DNA from: Magnetococcales bacterium
Lineage (GTDB): Bacteria; Pseudomonadota; Magnetococcia; Magnetococcales; JADFZT01
Assembly (NCBI GenBank): GCA_015232395.1
Contig: JADFZT010000028.1
Span: 1 to 53,389, forward strand
Reading direction: 5' to 3'
DNA length: 53,389 nt
Shown here: one piece after another, positions 1 to 7,969 of the stretch
Layout: the number at the start of each line of letters is the position of its first letter
How positions within the stretch are numbered: the first letter of the stretch is position 1
The notes under the pieces: generated by a model
Seen by the model: the letters and a program-made list of their open reading frames with translations, nothing else
The model's database searches: none
What the model was told of the DNA's origin: nothing
Translations under genes and position numbers: made by a program

Positions 1-3000
1 CCCCCGCACGATAAATTGCAATCCCCAGGATAAAGGCGGCTCCCGCTTTTCCGGATGCTTCGCCAAATCAATCAACAGCGCCCGATCCCCCTCACTGGAG
101 CGCCGGGCTATGTGCTTCGCCAGCGCAGGCCAGAGGGGATCCCCTTTGTAAGCTTTGAGAGCGTTTATGAATGCTGTGTCATAATCTGAAGGATTAAAGG
201 AGAGCCTGGCTGCATACCGAAAAAGGTCAAGTTCAGGAGAAAGGCTTCCTATGGTATTAGCTAAGAGAAAACGAGGACTGATTCGACCTATAGAAAAGAG
301 TTCTACGTGAACAAAATTTCGATATACAGGAGCATCTGAATTGAGTCCCAACTCCATAGTGAAAGCGAGTTCTGCAAGCCCCAAGTCGTGCTTCAGTTGG
401 TGTGTCGAGTTGTGTCTTGAGTTGTGCAAATCCAAGCACCTGTGAACCATATTGTATGTTGAGCTGTTGGCAAAGTTGCGTGCAAAATTATATGCCAAGC
501 TATACGCCCAGTCGCGTGCTGAATTATGCGTCAAGAGGTATGATATATCTTGCACCATGTGCTGTGCCCAGTAGCTTGTCCAGTTGTACGTTAAGTTGTG
601 TGTCCAGTAGCGTGTCAAGTAGCGTGAAGAATCGCGTGCCCAGTCGCGTGCCCAATAGCGCCCTAAACTGTGTGCCAAACTGCGCGCCGAATCGCATGCC
701 AACGAGTCATGATCTCTGTTAAGTGTTGTTTTGAAAATCGTTTTTGATGTTTGTTTTAAAATTTCCATACCAGAAGTAAGGTTGGCTAGTGACTGCAGAC
801 GGAGGCCAGCCTGTAAACGATGAGCAGGCCAACACTGCAACAGCATCAATGGCCATTGTTCTTTCCCCGGCCAACCCGGCGCACCACCACTCAATATTCG
901 ACCGACAGCCAGGGAGTGATCATCTTTAGGGGAGCCTTCCAGATTATTGATGATGGCAAAGCAGTTGGATTGAGAGGAAGGTTTTTGCAGTGGTGGCAGG
1001 TTGGCTAACTCACTGGCCTTCTCCAAACGCAGGAAAGAGATCCACTTGGCAGAGGCCGCTTTTTTTTGAAAATGGTCGGTCAGTTTGTTTCTGCGCTCCT
1101 CCTGGCGACTGGCTCCCCAGGCTTGAAAACAGCGATCTGTGGCATCAGAAAACCATTGCCAGAGGAGTAGATCGCTGCTCTGTTGCAGCCATGCATCGAA
1201 AACCGATTCTTCTCCAATACCATCCGCCAACAGAGCCCCGGCAAACCAGAGGCCGCTTTTTTTGTCCTGCAAGAGCCCCTGTAACACGGAAACCATTTTC
1301 CCTGGGCTGCCCCCACCCACCAGTGCACCCCAAAGCCTCAGTGTCTCCCACCAGTCACCTTCTTGGCATTTTTTCTGGCACATCTTAAGCCGCACAGAGT
1401 CGCCTTCCACTTCTTCCTTCAGGTGCCAGGCGGTGAGAAATTCCTGAAAGCTCAAGTGGGCAAAGGCAAGAGTGCCGTCCGTCCGATCTACCAGTACTCC
1501 AGCCGGTCCTGCAAGCCAAGCCAGGAAACCAAATCGTTGATTCGTGCCCCAACCTTCAGGGAGCATTCGGGCCATCTCACGAGTTTTGAGGACGATGGTT
1601 GAGCGACTGTTTTTCTCGTATCCCTTTTCCTGAACCCTGAAGGCCAACTCTGCTGTTACCCGGATTCGTTCAGCTTGTTTTTCCGGTCGCCAGTGTTCAG
1701 CCCCCAGCTGTGCCCCGCTTTTTTCCTTGCGATCCGGGAGGGCGGTGAGGAAGTTTTCGATGCAGAGTTCATAGAGTCGATGCCGCTCATCCGGGAGGGG
1801 GCTGGAGCGGGAGATGAGGAGCATCATGGTGAGGAGGAGGGCGGTGCGGGAGAGGGCTTGGGCATCTGGAGAGCGGGAGAGGGCTTCCTGAAATTCAGTG
1901 AAAGCGGTAGCCGAGGTGTTTTCCTCCTCCCCATAACACACCTGGAAAAAACGTTGGCCCAGGGTGTTGATTTCGGCATCGTTCAGCGGTTGGATATCCA
2001 GCACCTCAAAGCCATCGCTGTGGGAGGGGCGACCATCACCATAGGGGCGGCTGCTTACCACTACCAGCACCCGGGGATGGACCTTCATAAATCCAAGCAA
2101 CTTGGCGCGCAGATCCTCCCCCAACTCTCCCAACTCATCCCAGCCATCCACCAGGAGCACGGGGCGGGGGCTTTTCTTTTGGGTGAGAAATTGTGTGAGT
2201 TTTTTCCCATCCAACCGATTTTCAGACAACCACTCTTCCAGATAACCCTCCAGGGAGAGCTTTTCCCCATGCTCTTCCCTGTTCCAAAGCCGGGCAAGAT
2301 TGCGCAACTCCACCATGATCGGTAGCGCCACCTCCCCCTGTAAAAGCTGCCGAAAAGTCCACCGCATCCAAGTGGTCTTCCCGGAACCAGCCACCCCACG
2401 AATCACCAGAGGCCTTTCCCGTTCGAGCAGAGAATCGGGATTCAGGATGGCACCTCGGTCAAGTTCGTTCGGGTCGAATCCTTCCCCAAGCCGAAGGGGC
2501 AGATACATCGCTTCCAACCCGGCATCAATAGGCCTTCCCGCTCCACCACTCTGAGCCACCCCCGCATGTTTCAAATCCCAACGCCCAAAGAGTGCCGACA
2601 TCCGATCCCGATAAGATTGAAGAAAGCCGGAATAGTCTTTGGCCGGAGAGAGAGGTGAAGAGGGCTTGCCTTGGGTCGGTTGCCAGCTTTGAAAATGGGC
2701 CGGTAGATGCAGCTTCCAGGACTCTCCATTCAGCTTGGCACCATTGGGGATATAACGGCCTGGGGTCACATGGTCTGAAGCTGGAGCTTGGGGATCATAT
2801 TTGAGGATCCAGTTGCGGATCTGTTTCTCAGCGGGATCGAGAAGAACCAGCTGGCAAGCGTTGGGTTCATCCTTGGGGAGCTTGTGGGGGGTGCAAGCCC
2901 AGCTCCCGGCGGAGAGTAGGGGAGCGACGCCGGATTCACCGGAGCTCCATAACTTATGGCCACTGGCGTGGTGGTGCCCATGGAGCAGCAGTTGCACCTC

Positions 3001-3795
3001 CCGCTCTTTCACCAGACGCTCCAAAAAAGGCCTTCCCTCAACCCCATTCAAATCCGCAGCAAAGCGCCGAACGAGTTTGGCATCCAACGATTTGTCAGCG
3101 GCATACGCCATCCATTTTTCAATATTCCCAGGCACCGTCCCATCCGGATTGTGATGGAGCAGCACCAGTTTCATCCGTTCCGTATCACCCTGCCAATGAT
3201 CCATCACCCCTTGAGCCTGCTCTTTACTAATTGATCCCACATGATCCTCTATCCGATGGGATTCAAGCTCACAGGAGTTGAGAATAGCCGAAGTTAACGA
3301 AAGCTTGGGAAAGTCAAACACCCAAACACCAGAGCCAAGACGGGTGCCAAACAGCTCGGGATCACGCCTATAGAAAGAGCGTAAAAAATCCTGAAATGTT
3401 TTAAACTTAACCCCATCCATCCGCTGGCGAAGTTCATCATTATCGAAACCTTCCTCATCCTGAAAAGCCGCTACAGCCAGGCACCGGCTCCAGGAAACAT
3501 CGTGATTCCCCGGCGCGAAGAGAAAATGGTCCCGGGGGATTTCAAGCTCATCGGAGATCACCTCAAAAAAGAGCTGTGCCTCCTCATACTCATCGGGAAA
3601 AGCCGCCTCCGCCACATCCCCCGTCACCGCCGCCAAAGCAAAGGGAACACCTCCCGCCACCCGATCCCGCTCCTCCCTCACCGAAGAGGCAAACCGACTC
3701 CCCAACTCTTTTTTATCCATCCCGGCAAAGCGGCTGTGCTTGCCAAAATGAAGGTCGGAAAGATGCAATATCAGGATGGGATCACGAGAAGCCAT
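1..3795 (-). CDS. Metallophosphoesterase-NACHT NTPase (STAND/NLR-like), 3' end beyond window
   Basis: The frame is open without a stop from the ATG at 3795 to base 1 (1265 codons), so the C-terminus is missing. The N-terminus is a calcineurin-like metallophosphoesterase: SDLHFG (D14, H16), a TGD motif, GNHD (96-99), LLHHNP and HGHHH (272-276) supply the usual metal ligands. A NACHT-type P-loop NTPase follows, with Walker A GVAGSGKTT (K473) and an acidic Walker B, LLVDGWDELGE (D550, D553, E554). After a helical region (including FAHLSFQEFLTAWHL, typical of NACHT proteins) lies a block of tetrapeptide repeats at about residues 1031-1138. Known bacterial NACHT proteins are often anti-phage STAND sensors in which the N-terminal domain is the effector; that role here is inferred. 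An upstream in-frame ATG exists at 3954, but the start at 3795 places the phosphoesterase motif correctly. Confidence 0.85.
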   Translation of the reverse strand, partial: MASRDPILILHLSDLHFGKHSRFAGMDKKELGSRFASSVREERDRVAGGVPFALAAVTGDVAEAAFPDEYEEAQLFFEVISDELEIPRDHFLFAPGNHDVSWSRCLAVAAFQDEEGFDNDELRQRMDGVKFKTFQDFLRSFYRRDPELFGTRLGSGVWVFDFPKLSLTSAILNSCELESHRIEDHVGSISKEQAQGVMDHWQGDTERMKLVLLHHNPDGTVPGNIEKWMAYAADKSLDAKLVRRFAADLNGVEGRPFLERLVKEREVQLLLHGHHHASGHKLWSSGESGVAPLLSAGSWACTPHKLPKDEPNACQLVLLDPAEKQIRNWILKYDPQAPASDHVTPGRYIPNGAKLNGESWKLHLPAHFQSWQPTQGKPSSPLSPAKDYSGFLQSYRDRMSALFGRWDLKHAGVAQSGGAGRPIDAGLEAMYLPLRLGEGFDPNELDRGAILNPDSLLERERPLVIRGVAGSGKTTWMRWTFRQLLQGEVALPIMVELRNLARLWNREEHGEKLSLEGYLEEWLSENRLDGKKLTQFLTQKKSPRPVLLVDGWDELGELGEDLRAKLLGFMKVHPRVLVVVSSRPYGDGRPSHSDGFEVLDIQPLNDAEINTLGQRFFQVCYGEEENTSATAFTEFQEALSRSPDAQALSRTALLLTMMLLISRSSPLPDERHRLYELCIENFLTALPDRKEKSGAQLGAEHWRPEKQAERIRVTAELAFRVQEKGYEKNSRSTIVLKTREMARMLPEGWGTNQRFGFLAWLAGPAGVLVDRTDGTLAFAHLSFQEFLTAWHLKEEVEGDSVRLKMCQKKCQEGDWWETLRLWGALVGGGSPGKMVSVLQGLLQDKKSGLWFAGALLADGIGEESVFDAWLQQSSDLLLWQWFSDATDRCFQAWGASRQEERRNKLTDHFQKKAASAKWISFLRLEKASELANLPPLQKPSSQSNCFAIINNLEGSPKDDHSLAVGRILSGGAPGWPGKEQWPLMLLQCWPAHRLQAGLRLQSLANLTSGMEILKQTSKTIFKTTLNRDHDSLACDSARSLAHSLGRYWARDWARDSSRYLTRYWTHNLTYNWTSYWAQHMVQDISYLLTHNSARDWAYSLAYNFARNFANSSTYNMVHRCLDLHNSRHNSTHQLKHDLGLAELAFTMELGLNSDAPVYRNFVHVELFSIGRISPRFLLANTIGSLSPELDLFRYAARLSFNPSDYDTAFINALKAYKGDPLWPALAKHIARRSSEGDRALLIDLAKHPEKREPPLSWGLQFIVRG
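382..705 (-). repeat. Degenerate 12-bp / tetrapeptide repeat block in the NACHT protein
   Basis: On the minus strand the reading frame cycles every four residues for about 27 units. Examples are YWAR, DWAR, YLTR, YWTH, NWTS, DWAY, SLAY, NFAR and NFAN. Position 1 is mostly S, D, Y or N; position 2 is W, L, S, F or M; position 3 is A, T or S; position 4 is R, H, Y or Q. In DNA this is a 12-bp periodicity with divergent third bases, so it is kept by protein-level selection or slow expansion rather than being a fresh tandem array. A four-residue period with small and aromatic positions suggests a long helix or solenoid; the structure is inferred. Confidence 0.8.
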
Positions 3796-4041
3796 GGTGG
3801 ATTCCAGGTGGTAAGAATGGATGGATACGAAAACCACTGGAATGATAGCGAATGCTCCATGGGATCTGCAATCATCTATCAGGGGAAATGAATAAAGGGG
3901 GGGGAGAGGTTTACAGGAGGGGAAGACTGTTCAATCCATCTACCGCAACCCATCCCGACCGGATCAGGCAGGCTGCTGACAGGTCAATCCGATCCAGGCC
4001 AAATTGGGGCAGAGGAGTTGGCGCTTGGGATGAAAAAACAA

Positions 4042-5184
4042 TCAGCCCATATGGGAGGGGGGCGGTGGGGAGGAGGGTAACTCAATATGGATTTGGATCG
4101 GTTGATCCTTTCTGAGGATATCCAGGATGAGTCGATCCCCCCAGGCAACACCCCGCAGAAGCCGAACCAGGGCATGGGAGGTTTGAATTGGGATATCGTT
4201 GAGGCGTTGGATTCGGTCACCAGCTTGGAGATCAGAGGTGGCAGCGATACTCTTCTCGCTGATCTTTTCAATCTTGACCGAGCCATCCTCTTCCACCAGA
4301 TGAATCCCCAACCGAACCGGGGGCAGTGTATCCGGGGATTCCTGGGTGCCCCACACATAAGTGCCAGCATCTCCAGGAGCCCAATCTCCCCCCACACTCC
4401 AAGGGATGACCGTAACCACCTGATCCACTCCACGGTGTTCCAGCTGATAGGGTATGCCAAATCCCTGCAACAGATGACCGCTACCAGCCAGCCCCACCAC
4501 CTGAGCCTCCGGATGATCAGCCAGCCAATTGACGATGGCATCTGCCATCACCCCATCCCACACCTGCTGCGCCTCGACAAAATAATCAAACCGCATCTTC
4601 CCGGCCATCATCGGATGGCTCTCAAAAATTTCCGATAAATAGCCCCGATAGGCTCCAGAGGCCGGGGCAATCTCCGGGAGTTGGTTTCGAATCTCCCGAG
4701 CCAGCTGGGCCATACCCTGCATGCGCACAGCGCGCACCACCTCTCGCCGCACATTCATGGCAAAGAGGGGGATCCCCTTTTCCTTCACAAATCTTAAAAT
4801 CGGTAGATAAAGGTCGGCATCATACCCCCAGGTAAAATACCAGGAGACCGCATCCAGAAAGGCCTCTTCTTCCAACTCCCCCGCTACCCACCGATCCAAT
4901 TCGGGTTGCAGATCTTTGGGAAACATCTCCATACCCACGGCGAGATTGGGGTTGGATTCATATGATTTTTTGATTATCGAGAGTTGAATAGCGTGATGAT
5001 GAGGGTTGGTATGGGACTCTCCAACCAGCACCACCTGTTTATCCTGCGCCTCCTGGATGAGGGTGGATTCGTCGATGGTGGTGCGATCTACAGCGCGGAC
5101 GATTTCACGATGGTCGATGTCGATAGGGCCTGCCATGAGTATGGATACCAGGGAAAAGAGGGCAAGGAGGGCGACTTGGACCAT
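4042..5184 (-). CDS. ChaN-family (haem-binding uptake-like) protein with C-terminal PDZ domain
   Basis: The 380-residue product has a short hydrophobic N-terminus (about residues 3-18) acting as a signal peptide or anchor, so it should work in the periplasm. Residues 45-270 match the ChaN/DUF399 family, with the characteristic VGESHTNPHHH (55-64), an AVGMEMF segment and a late GSGHLLQGFGIP segment. ChaN proteins bind haem and are linked to iron uptake, though their activity is poorly defined. The last ~90 residues (VRLGIHL ... LQAGDRIQRLNDIPIQT) form a PDZ domain ending in a proline-rich tail. The gene lies 48 bp after the cyclic-nucleotide-binding gene on the same strand and may be the last gene of that operon. 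Start ATG at 5184. Confidence 0.8.
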   Translation of the reverse strand: MVQVALLALFSLVSILMAGPIDIDHREIVRAVDRTTIDESTLIQEAQDKQVVLVGESHTNPHHHAIQLSIIKKSYESNPNLAVGMEMFPKDLQPELDRWVAGELEEEAFLDAVSWYFTWGYDADLYLPILRFVKEKGIPLFAMNVRREVVRAVRMQGMAQLAREIRNQLPEIAPASGAYRGYLSEIFESHPMMAGKMRFDYFVEAQQVWDGVMADAIVNWLADHPEAQVVGLAGSGHLLQGFGIPYQLEHRGVDQVVTVIPWSVGGDWAPGDAGTYVWGTQESPDTLPPVRLGIHLVEEDGSVKIEKISEKSIAATSDLQAGDRIQRLNDIPIQTSHALVRLLRGVAWGDRLILDILRKDQPIQIHIELPSSPPPPSHMG

Positions 5185-5232
5185 GGTTCCCTTTCTAGGT
5201 TACGATAACATAAAAAAATCAGAATAAAACAA

Positions 5233-5976
5233 TTATGTTGATAGGGCGACAATCCGATCATTCATCACTTCGAGATGTTCTGCCAGCCGGGTGATGAGTC
5301 GGTCCCGCACCCGCTCCAGGGTTTCCTGGGTGAGGTTTTCCATAGTGGAAAAATCGGTCATGAAGTCAGAGATGGAAGCGCCGGTATCCTCTTCCAGGAT
5401 GGCGTTGAGATCCTCTTCTATTTCAAACTCGGGCTCTTCATGGCTCAAGTCGGAAATTTTGCGGTGCATCTCATCCAGGATCCAGAGCAGGCGGCGAATG
5501 ACCTGATCCTTCAACTTGCCCCGCATCACCGTGCCCATGGGCTCCAATACGTCGTGTCCAAAGCGGATGGCCAGAGCCACCCCATCCGCAAGATGGTGGA
5601 TCACTTCGGGACTTAGCTCTGGTGGGGGCATGTCAGGGTCAGAGCGGGGGGCGTGGACAATGACATTGGTAGCGCGAGGGCGGCCGGTTAAAAATGAAAT
5701 TTCACCAAAAAAATCTCCCGGCCCCAGTGTCGCCAGGGGAATGGAGGTGCCGGTCTTGACCACACTGGCAAACCCCGCCAGGAGCAGATAAAACCCCCGC
5801 GCCTCCTCCGTACCCTCCCGAATCAAAAATTCACCCTTATCGTAACGGCGCAGGGTGATGAAAGCCTCCTGCTGTACCAGGATCTCCTTTTCGTCTGCCG
5901 TAAAGATCCTGAACAGGCGCTGGGAGTCCAAAATACCCAGAAGCTCATCCAGATCCAGACCGGAGATGGTCCTCAT
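5233..5976 (-). CDS. Cyclic-nucleotide-binding domain protein
   Basis: The 247-residue product carries a CRP-type cNMP-binding fold at about residues 20-130. The phosphate-binding cassette is visible as FGEISFLTGRPRATNV (90-105), with the conserved arginine that contacts the cyclic phosphate. There is no C-terminal winged helix typical of CRP/FNR factors. Instead the rest is helical and acidic (EEPEFEIEEDLNAILEED), so it is more likely a regulatory or adaptor protein than a transcription factor. Its ATG (5974-5976) overlaps the stop of the upstream HD gene (ATGA), which implies translational coupling. The ligand is unknown. Confidence 0.82.
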   Translation of the reverse strand: MRTISGLDLDELLGILDSQRLFRIFTADEKEILVQQEAFITLRRYDKGEFLIREGTEEARGFYLLLAGFASVVKTGTSIPLATLGPGDFFGEISFLTGRPRATNVIVHAPRSDPDMPPPELSPEVIHHLADGVALAIRFGHDVLEPMGTVMRGKLKDQVIRRLLWILDEMHRKISDLSHEEPEFEIEEDLNAILEEDTGASISDFMTDFSTMENLTQETLERVRDRLITRLAEHLEVMNDRIVALST

Positions 5977-7493
5977 AGTGCCTCATCAACAAAATGGGGT
6001 GGGTTGGCCAAAGTCAATCCTGGGTGGCTGAAACGCTTTTTCAGCAAAGATTCTACCGCACCTCTGGCCCGGGGATCTACAAACACCCGTGCCAGACGCC
6101 TGCGGCTGTGTCCTAAAAAATTGACGTGGGCCGAGGCTTCTTCCGCTGCCCGCACCCCGCCACTATCTACCACATGAATCGGATCAGACAAGGATACGGC
6201 ATATTGTAGATGGGCGTAAGGGGCTCTTTCAAGTTGATCCATCTGGACCAATAGTTTCAGGGGGCGCATATGAAGCTCACCGGAGTCATCCGCTACCGCT
6301 ACCATCCGATCCTGCTCCTGATGAAAAAACAGCTCCAGAGCATCTGCTGAGGCCCGATCCGGCAACAGATCCGACCCGCCCACATCAGCTCCGGCATGGT
6401 TCCAGAATAGCCGACGATAAACAGGCCGCCGGTTGCGAAAGAGGTGGCACTTCCAGCGCAACTCCTCCTGGGCGTCGGTTTCGGGCGTACGATCTGCCCA
6501 GTGCCCCACGGCATAATCCAATACCGCATCGTCCAACGCCAAAAAATCGACCATCCGTGGTTTGTGATGCCCCTTCACCGCCCCCTCCAGATAGGCCCGC
6601 AATTCTGGTGGTATTCCCGGTGGTGGAGCTCCTTCCAGCTTCCAGATCCAGAGGATGGTCCGGAATAGATGGATCAACAACACCTCAAAAGCCCGTACCG
6701 TCTTGTGGTCATACACCTGCCGATACATGTGATCCCGAGCGGTGATGTAGCTCTCCAAAGCCGCCGGTCCCCGGGAAATATCGAGACACAGCCGCCAACC
6801 ATCGGCCATATGTTGCACGGTCAGACTGTGCAGCACCCATTCCAAATCGTAGCGGCCATAGGAGACCCCGGTAAAATGGGCATCCCGCAAAAGATAGTCC
6901 ATGCGATCGGCATCCAGCTGGCTGGAGATCATTTGCCGTCCCCAATGGGGATGCTTGTTCGGAGGATGGCTCTTTTGCTTGAACCCTAAAATGGCACCGA
7001 TTCCAGAGAGAAAAAAATCATTATCGATAGTCAGGCGTTTGCAGTGGCTTTCGATAATTTTATTGACTTGGCTCTTGCCGGATAGAATTTCCAGCCCCCA
7101 CACTTCATGGCAGGGGGCTTGGGGGTCGATCTGTTCGAAGACGTGGGAGTAGGGGCCGTGGCCCAGATCATGGAGGAGGGCGGCTACTTTGACCTGCAAC
7201 ACTTCCACGCGATTGGGTTCGGTTCGGCCCCGGGGAAAGAGCGCTCCCAGCATTCGCTTGGCCAGATGCAGGGTACCCAAAGCGTGGGAAAAGCGGTTGT
7301 GCTCAGCCGAAGGATAGACCCGGCTTGCCGGACCCAGTTGGCGAATACGCCGCAGGCGTTGCATCTCCGGAGTGTCGATGAGATCAAGGAGCATCCCATC
7401 CCCCCAATCGAGCCAATCCGTGGCAGGCCCTCCCTCCTCACGGTGGAGGGTGATCATGTCGTGGACGGCATCCCGAAACACCTTGTGGGTCAT
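5973..7493 (-). CDS. HD-superfamily phosphohydrolase, SAMHD1/dGTPase-like
   Basis: The 506-residue product has the SAMHD1-type HD signature in order: EHNRFSHALGTLHLA (H65, H70), LLHDLGHGPYSH (H108, D109, H112, H117) and QLDADRMDYLLRDA. These are the metal and substrate residues of dNTP triphosphohydrolases, which hydrolyse dNTPs to nucleosides and triphosphate. Other members of this broad family have unknown substrates, so dNTPase activity is inferred. The second half (HLFRNRRPVYRRLF ... RVFVDPRARGAVESLL) resembles the C-lobe of these enzymes. The ATG overlaps the stop of the small alarmone-hydrolase-like gene (ATGA), and its own stop overlaps the next start. Confidence 0.85.
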   Translation of the reverse strand: MTHKVFRDAVHDMITLHREEGGPATDWLDWGDGMLLDLIDTPEMQRLRRIRQLGPASRVYPSAEHNRFSHALGTLHLAKRMLGALFPRGRTEPNRVEVLQVKVAALLHDLGHGPYSHVFEQIDPQAPCHEVWGLEILSGKSQVNKIIESHCKRLTIDNDFFLSGIGAILGFKQKSHPPNKHPHWGRQMISSQLDADRMDYLLRDAHFTGVSYGRYDLEWVLHSLTVQHMADGWRLCLDISRGPAALESYITARDHMYRQVYDHKTVRAFEVLLIHLFRTILWIWKLEGAPPPGIPPELRAYLEGAVKGHHKPRMVDFLALDDAVLDYAVGHWADRTPETDAQEELRWKCHLFRNRRPVYRRLFWNHAGADVGGSDLLPDRASADALELFFHQEQDRMVAVADDSGELHMRPLKLLVQMDQLERAPYAHLQYAVSLSDPIHVVDSGGVRAAEEASAHVNFLGHSRRRLARVFVDPRARGAVESLLKKRFSHPGLTLANPPHFVDEAL

Positions 7494-7942
7494 GGTGGGG
7501 GCCCGGTCTCGGTCGGGGGTGGGTGTCGGACTTTTTCCCAGGCAGCACGATATTTTTTCAACCGCGCCAAATCCCGGTCGCTCAACAGAGCCCCCAGGCG
7601 CTGGATGTTCATGTTGTCTTCAAGGTCCAGGCGTTTGATATTTCGGGCCAGGGGGTGGACGAGCACCCGCTCAAGATAGGCTTCGTAGGATTCATCCGGG
7701 AGGTGGGTGAGGGCTGTGAGGGCGGTAAGAACTGTTTCGCAAAATCCTTCAGCCCGGAGATCCTGAAGGGTGATGGGGCTATCCTCCACCACATCGTGGA
7801 GTACCGCTGTGATACGTCCCTTCTCTCCTGATATTTTCATCATCAGGCGTAGGGGGTGGAGAATGTAGGGCTCTCCTGCTTTATCCAATTGGCCGGCGTG
7901 TGCACTGGTGGCAATAGCTATGGCCCGCTCCAGAGTGGACAC
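7490..7942 (-). CDS. Single-domain SpoT/Mesh1-like HD hydrolase (small alarmone hydrolase candidate)
   Basis: The product is about 150 residues and consists only of the SpoT N-terminal type HD fold: AHAGQLDKAGEPYILHP (H15, H29), VLHDVVEDS (H49, D50, E53, D54) and KRLDLEDN near residue 110. Stand-alone proteins of this kind hydrolyse (p)ppGpp or NADPH; which one applies here is inference. The frame can be extended to a TTG at 7966, but a GTG at 7942 is preceded by GGGGGGAAG at good spacing, and starting there gives the usual family N-terminus. The gene follows nadA immediately and overlaps the SAMHD1-like gene by 4 bp. Confidence 0.78.
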   Translation of the reverse strand: MSTLERAIAIATSAHAGQLDKAGEPYILHPLRLMMKISGEKGRITAVLHDVVEDSPITLQDLRAEGFCETVLTALTALTHLPDESYEAYLERVLVHPLARNIKRLDLEDNMNIQRLGALLSDRDLARLKKYRAAWEKVRHPPPTETGPPP

Positions 7943-7969
7943 AGGCTTCCCCCCTATGATGATCAATCG

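Noticed and set aside
402-722. Plus-strand Ser/Cys-rich 106-codon frame that looks like a repetitive secreted protein
   Set aside because: Its repeats are the antisense of the tetrapeptide block of the NACHT protein, whose frame continues on both sides.
1675-2325. 216-codon plus-strand open frame at the left end
   Set aside because: It is opposite the NACHT core, whose Walker motifs are on the minus strand.
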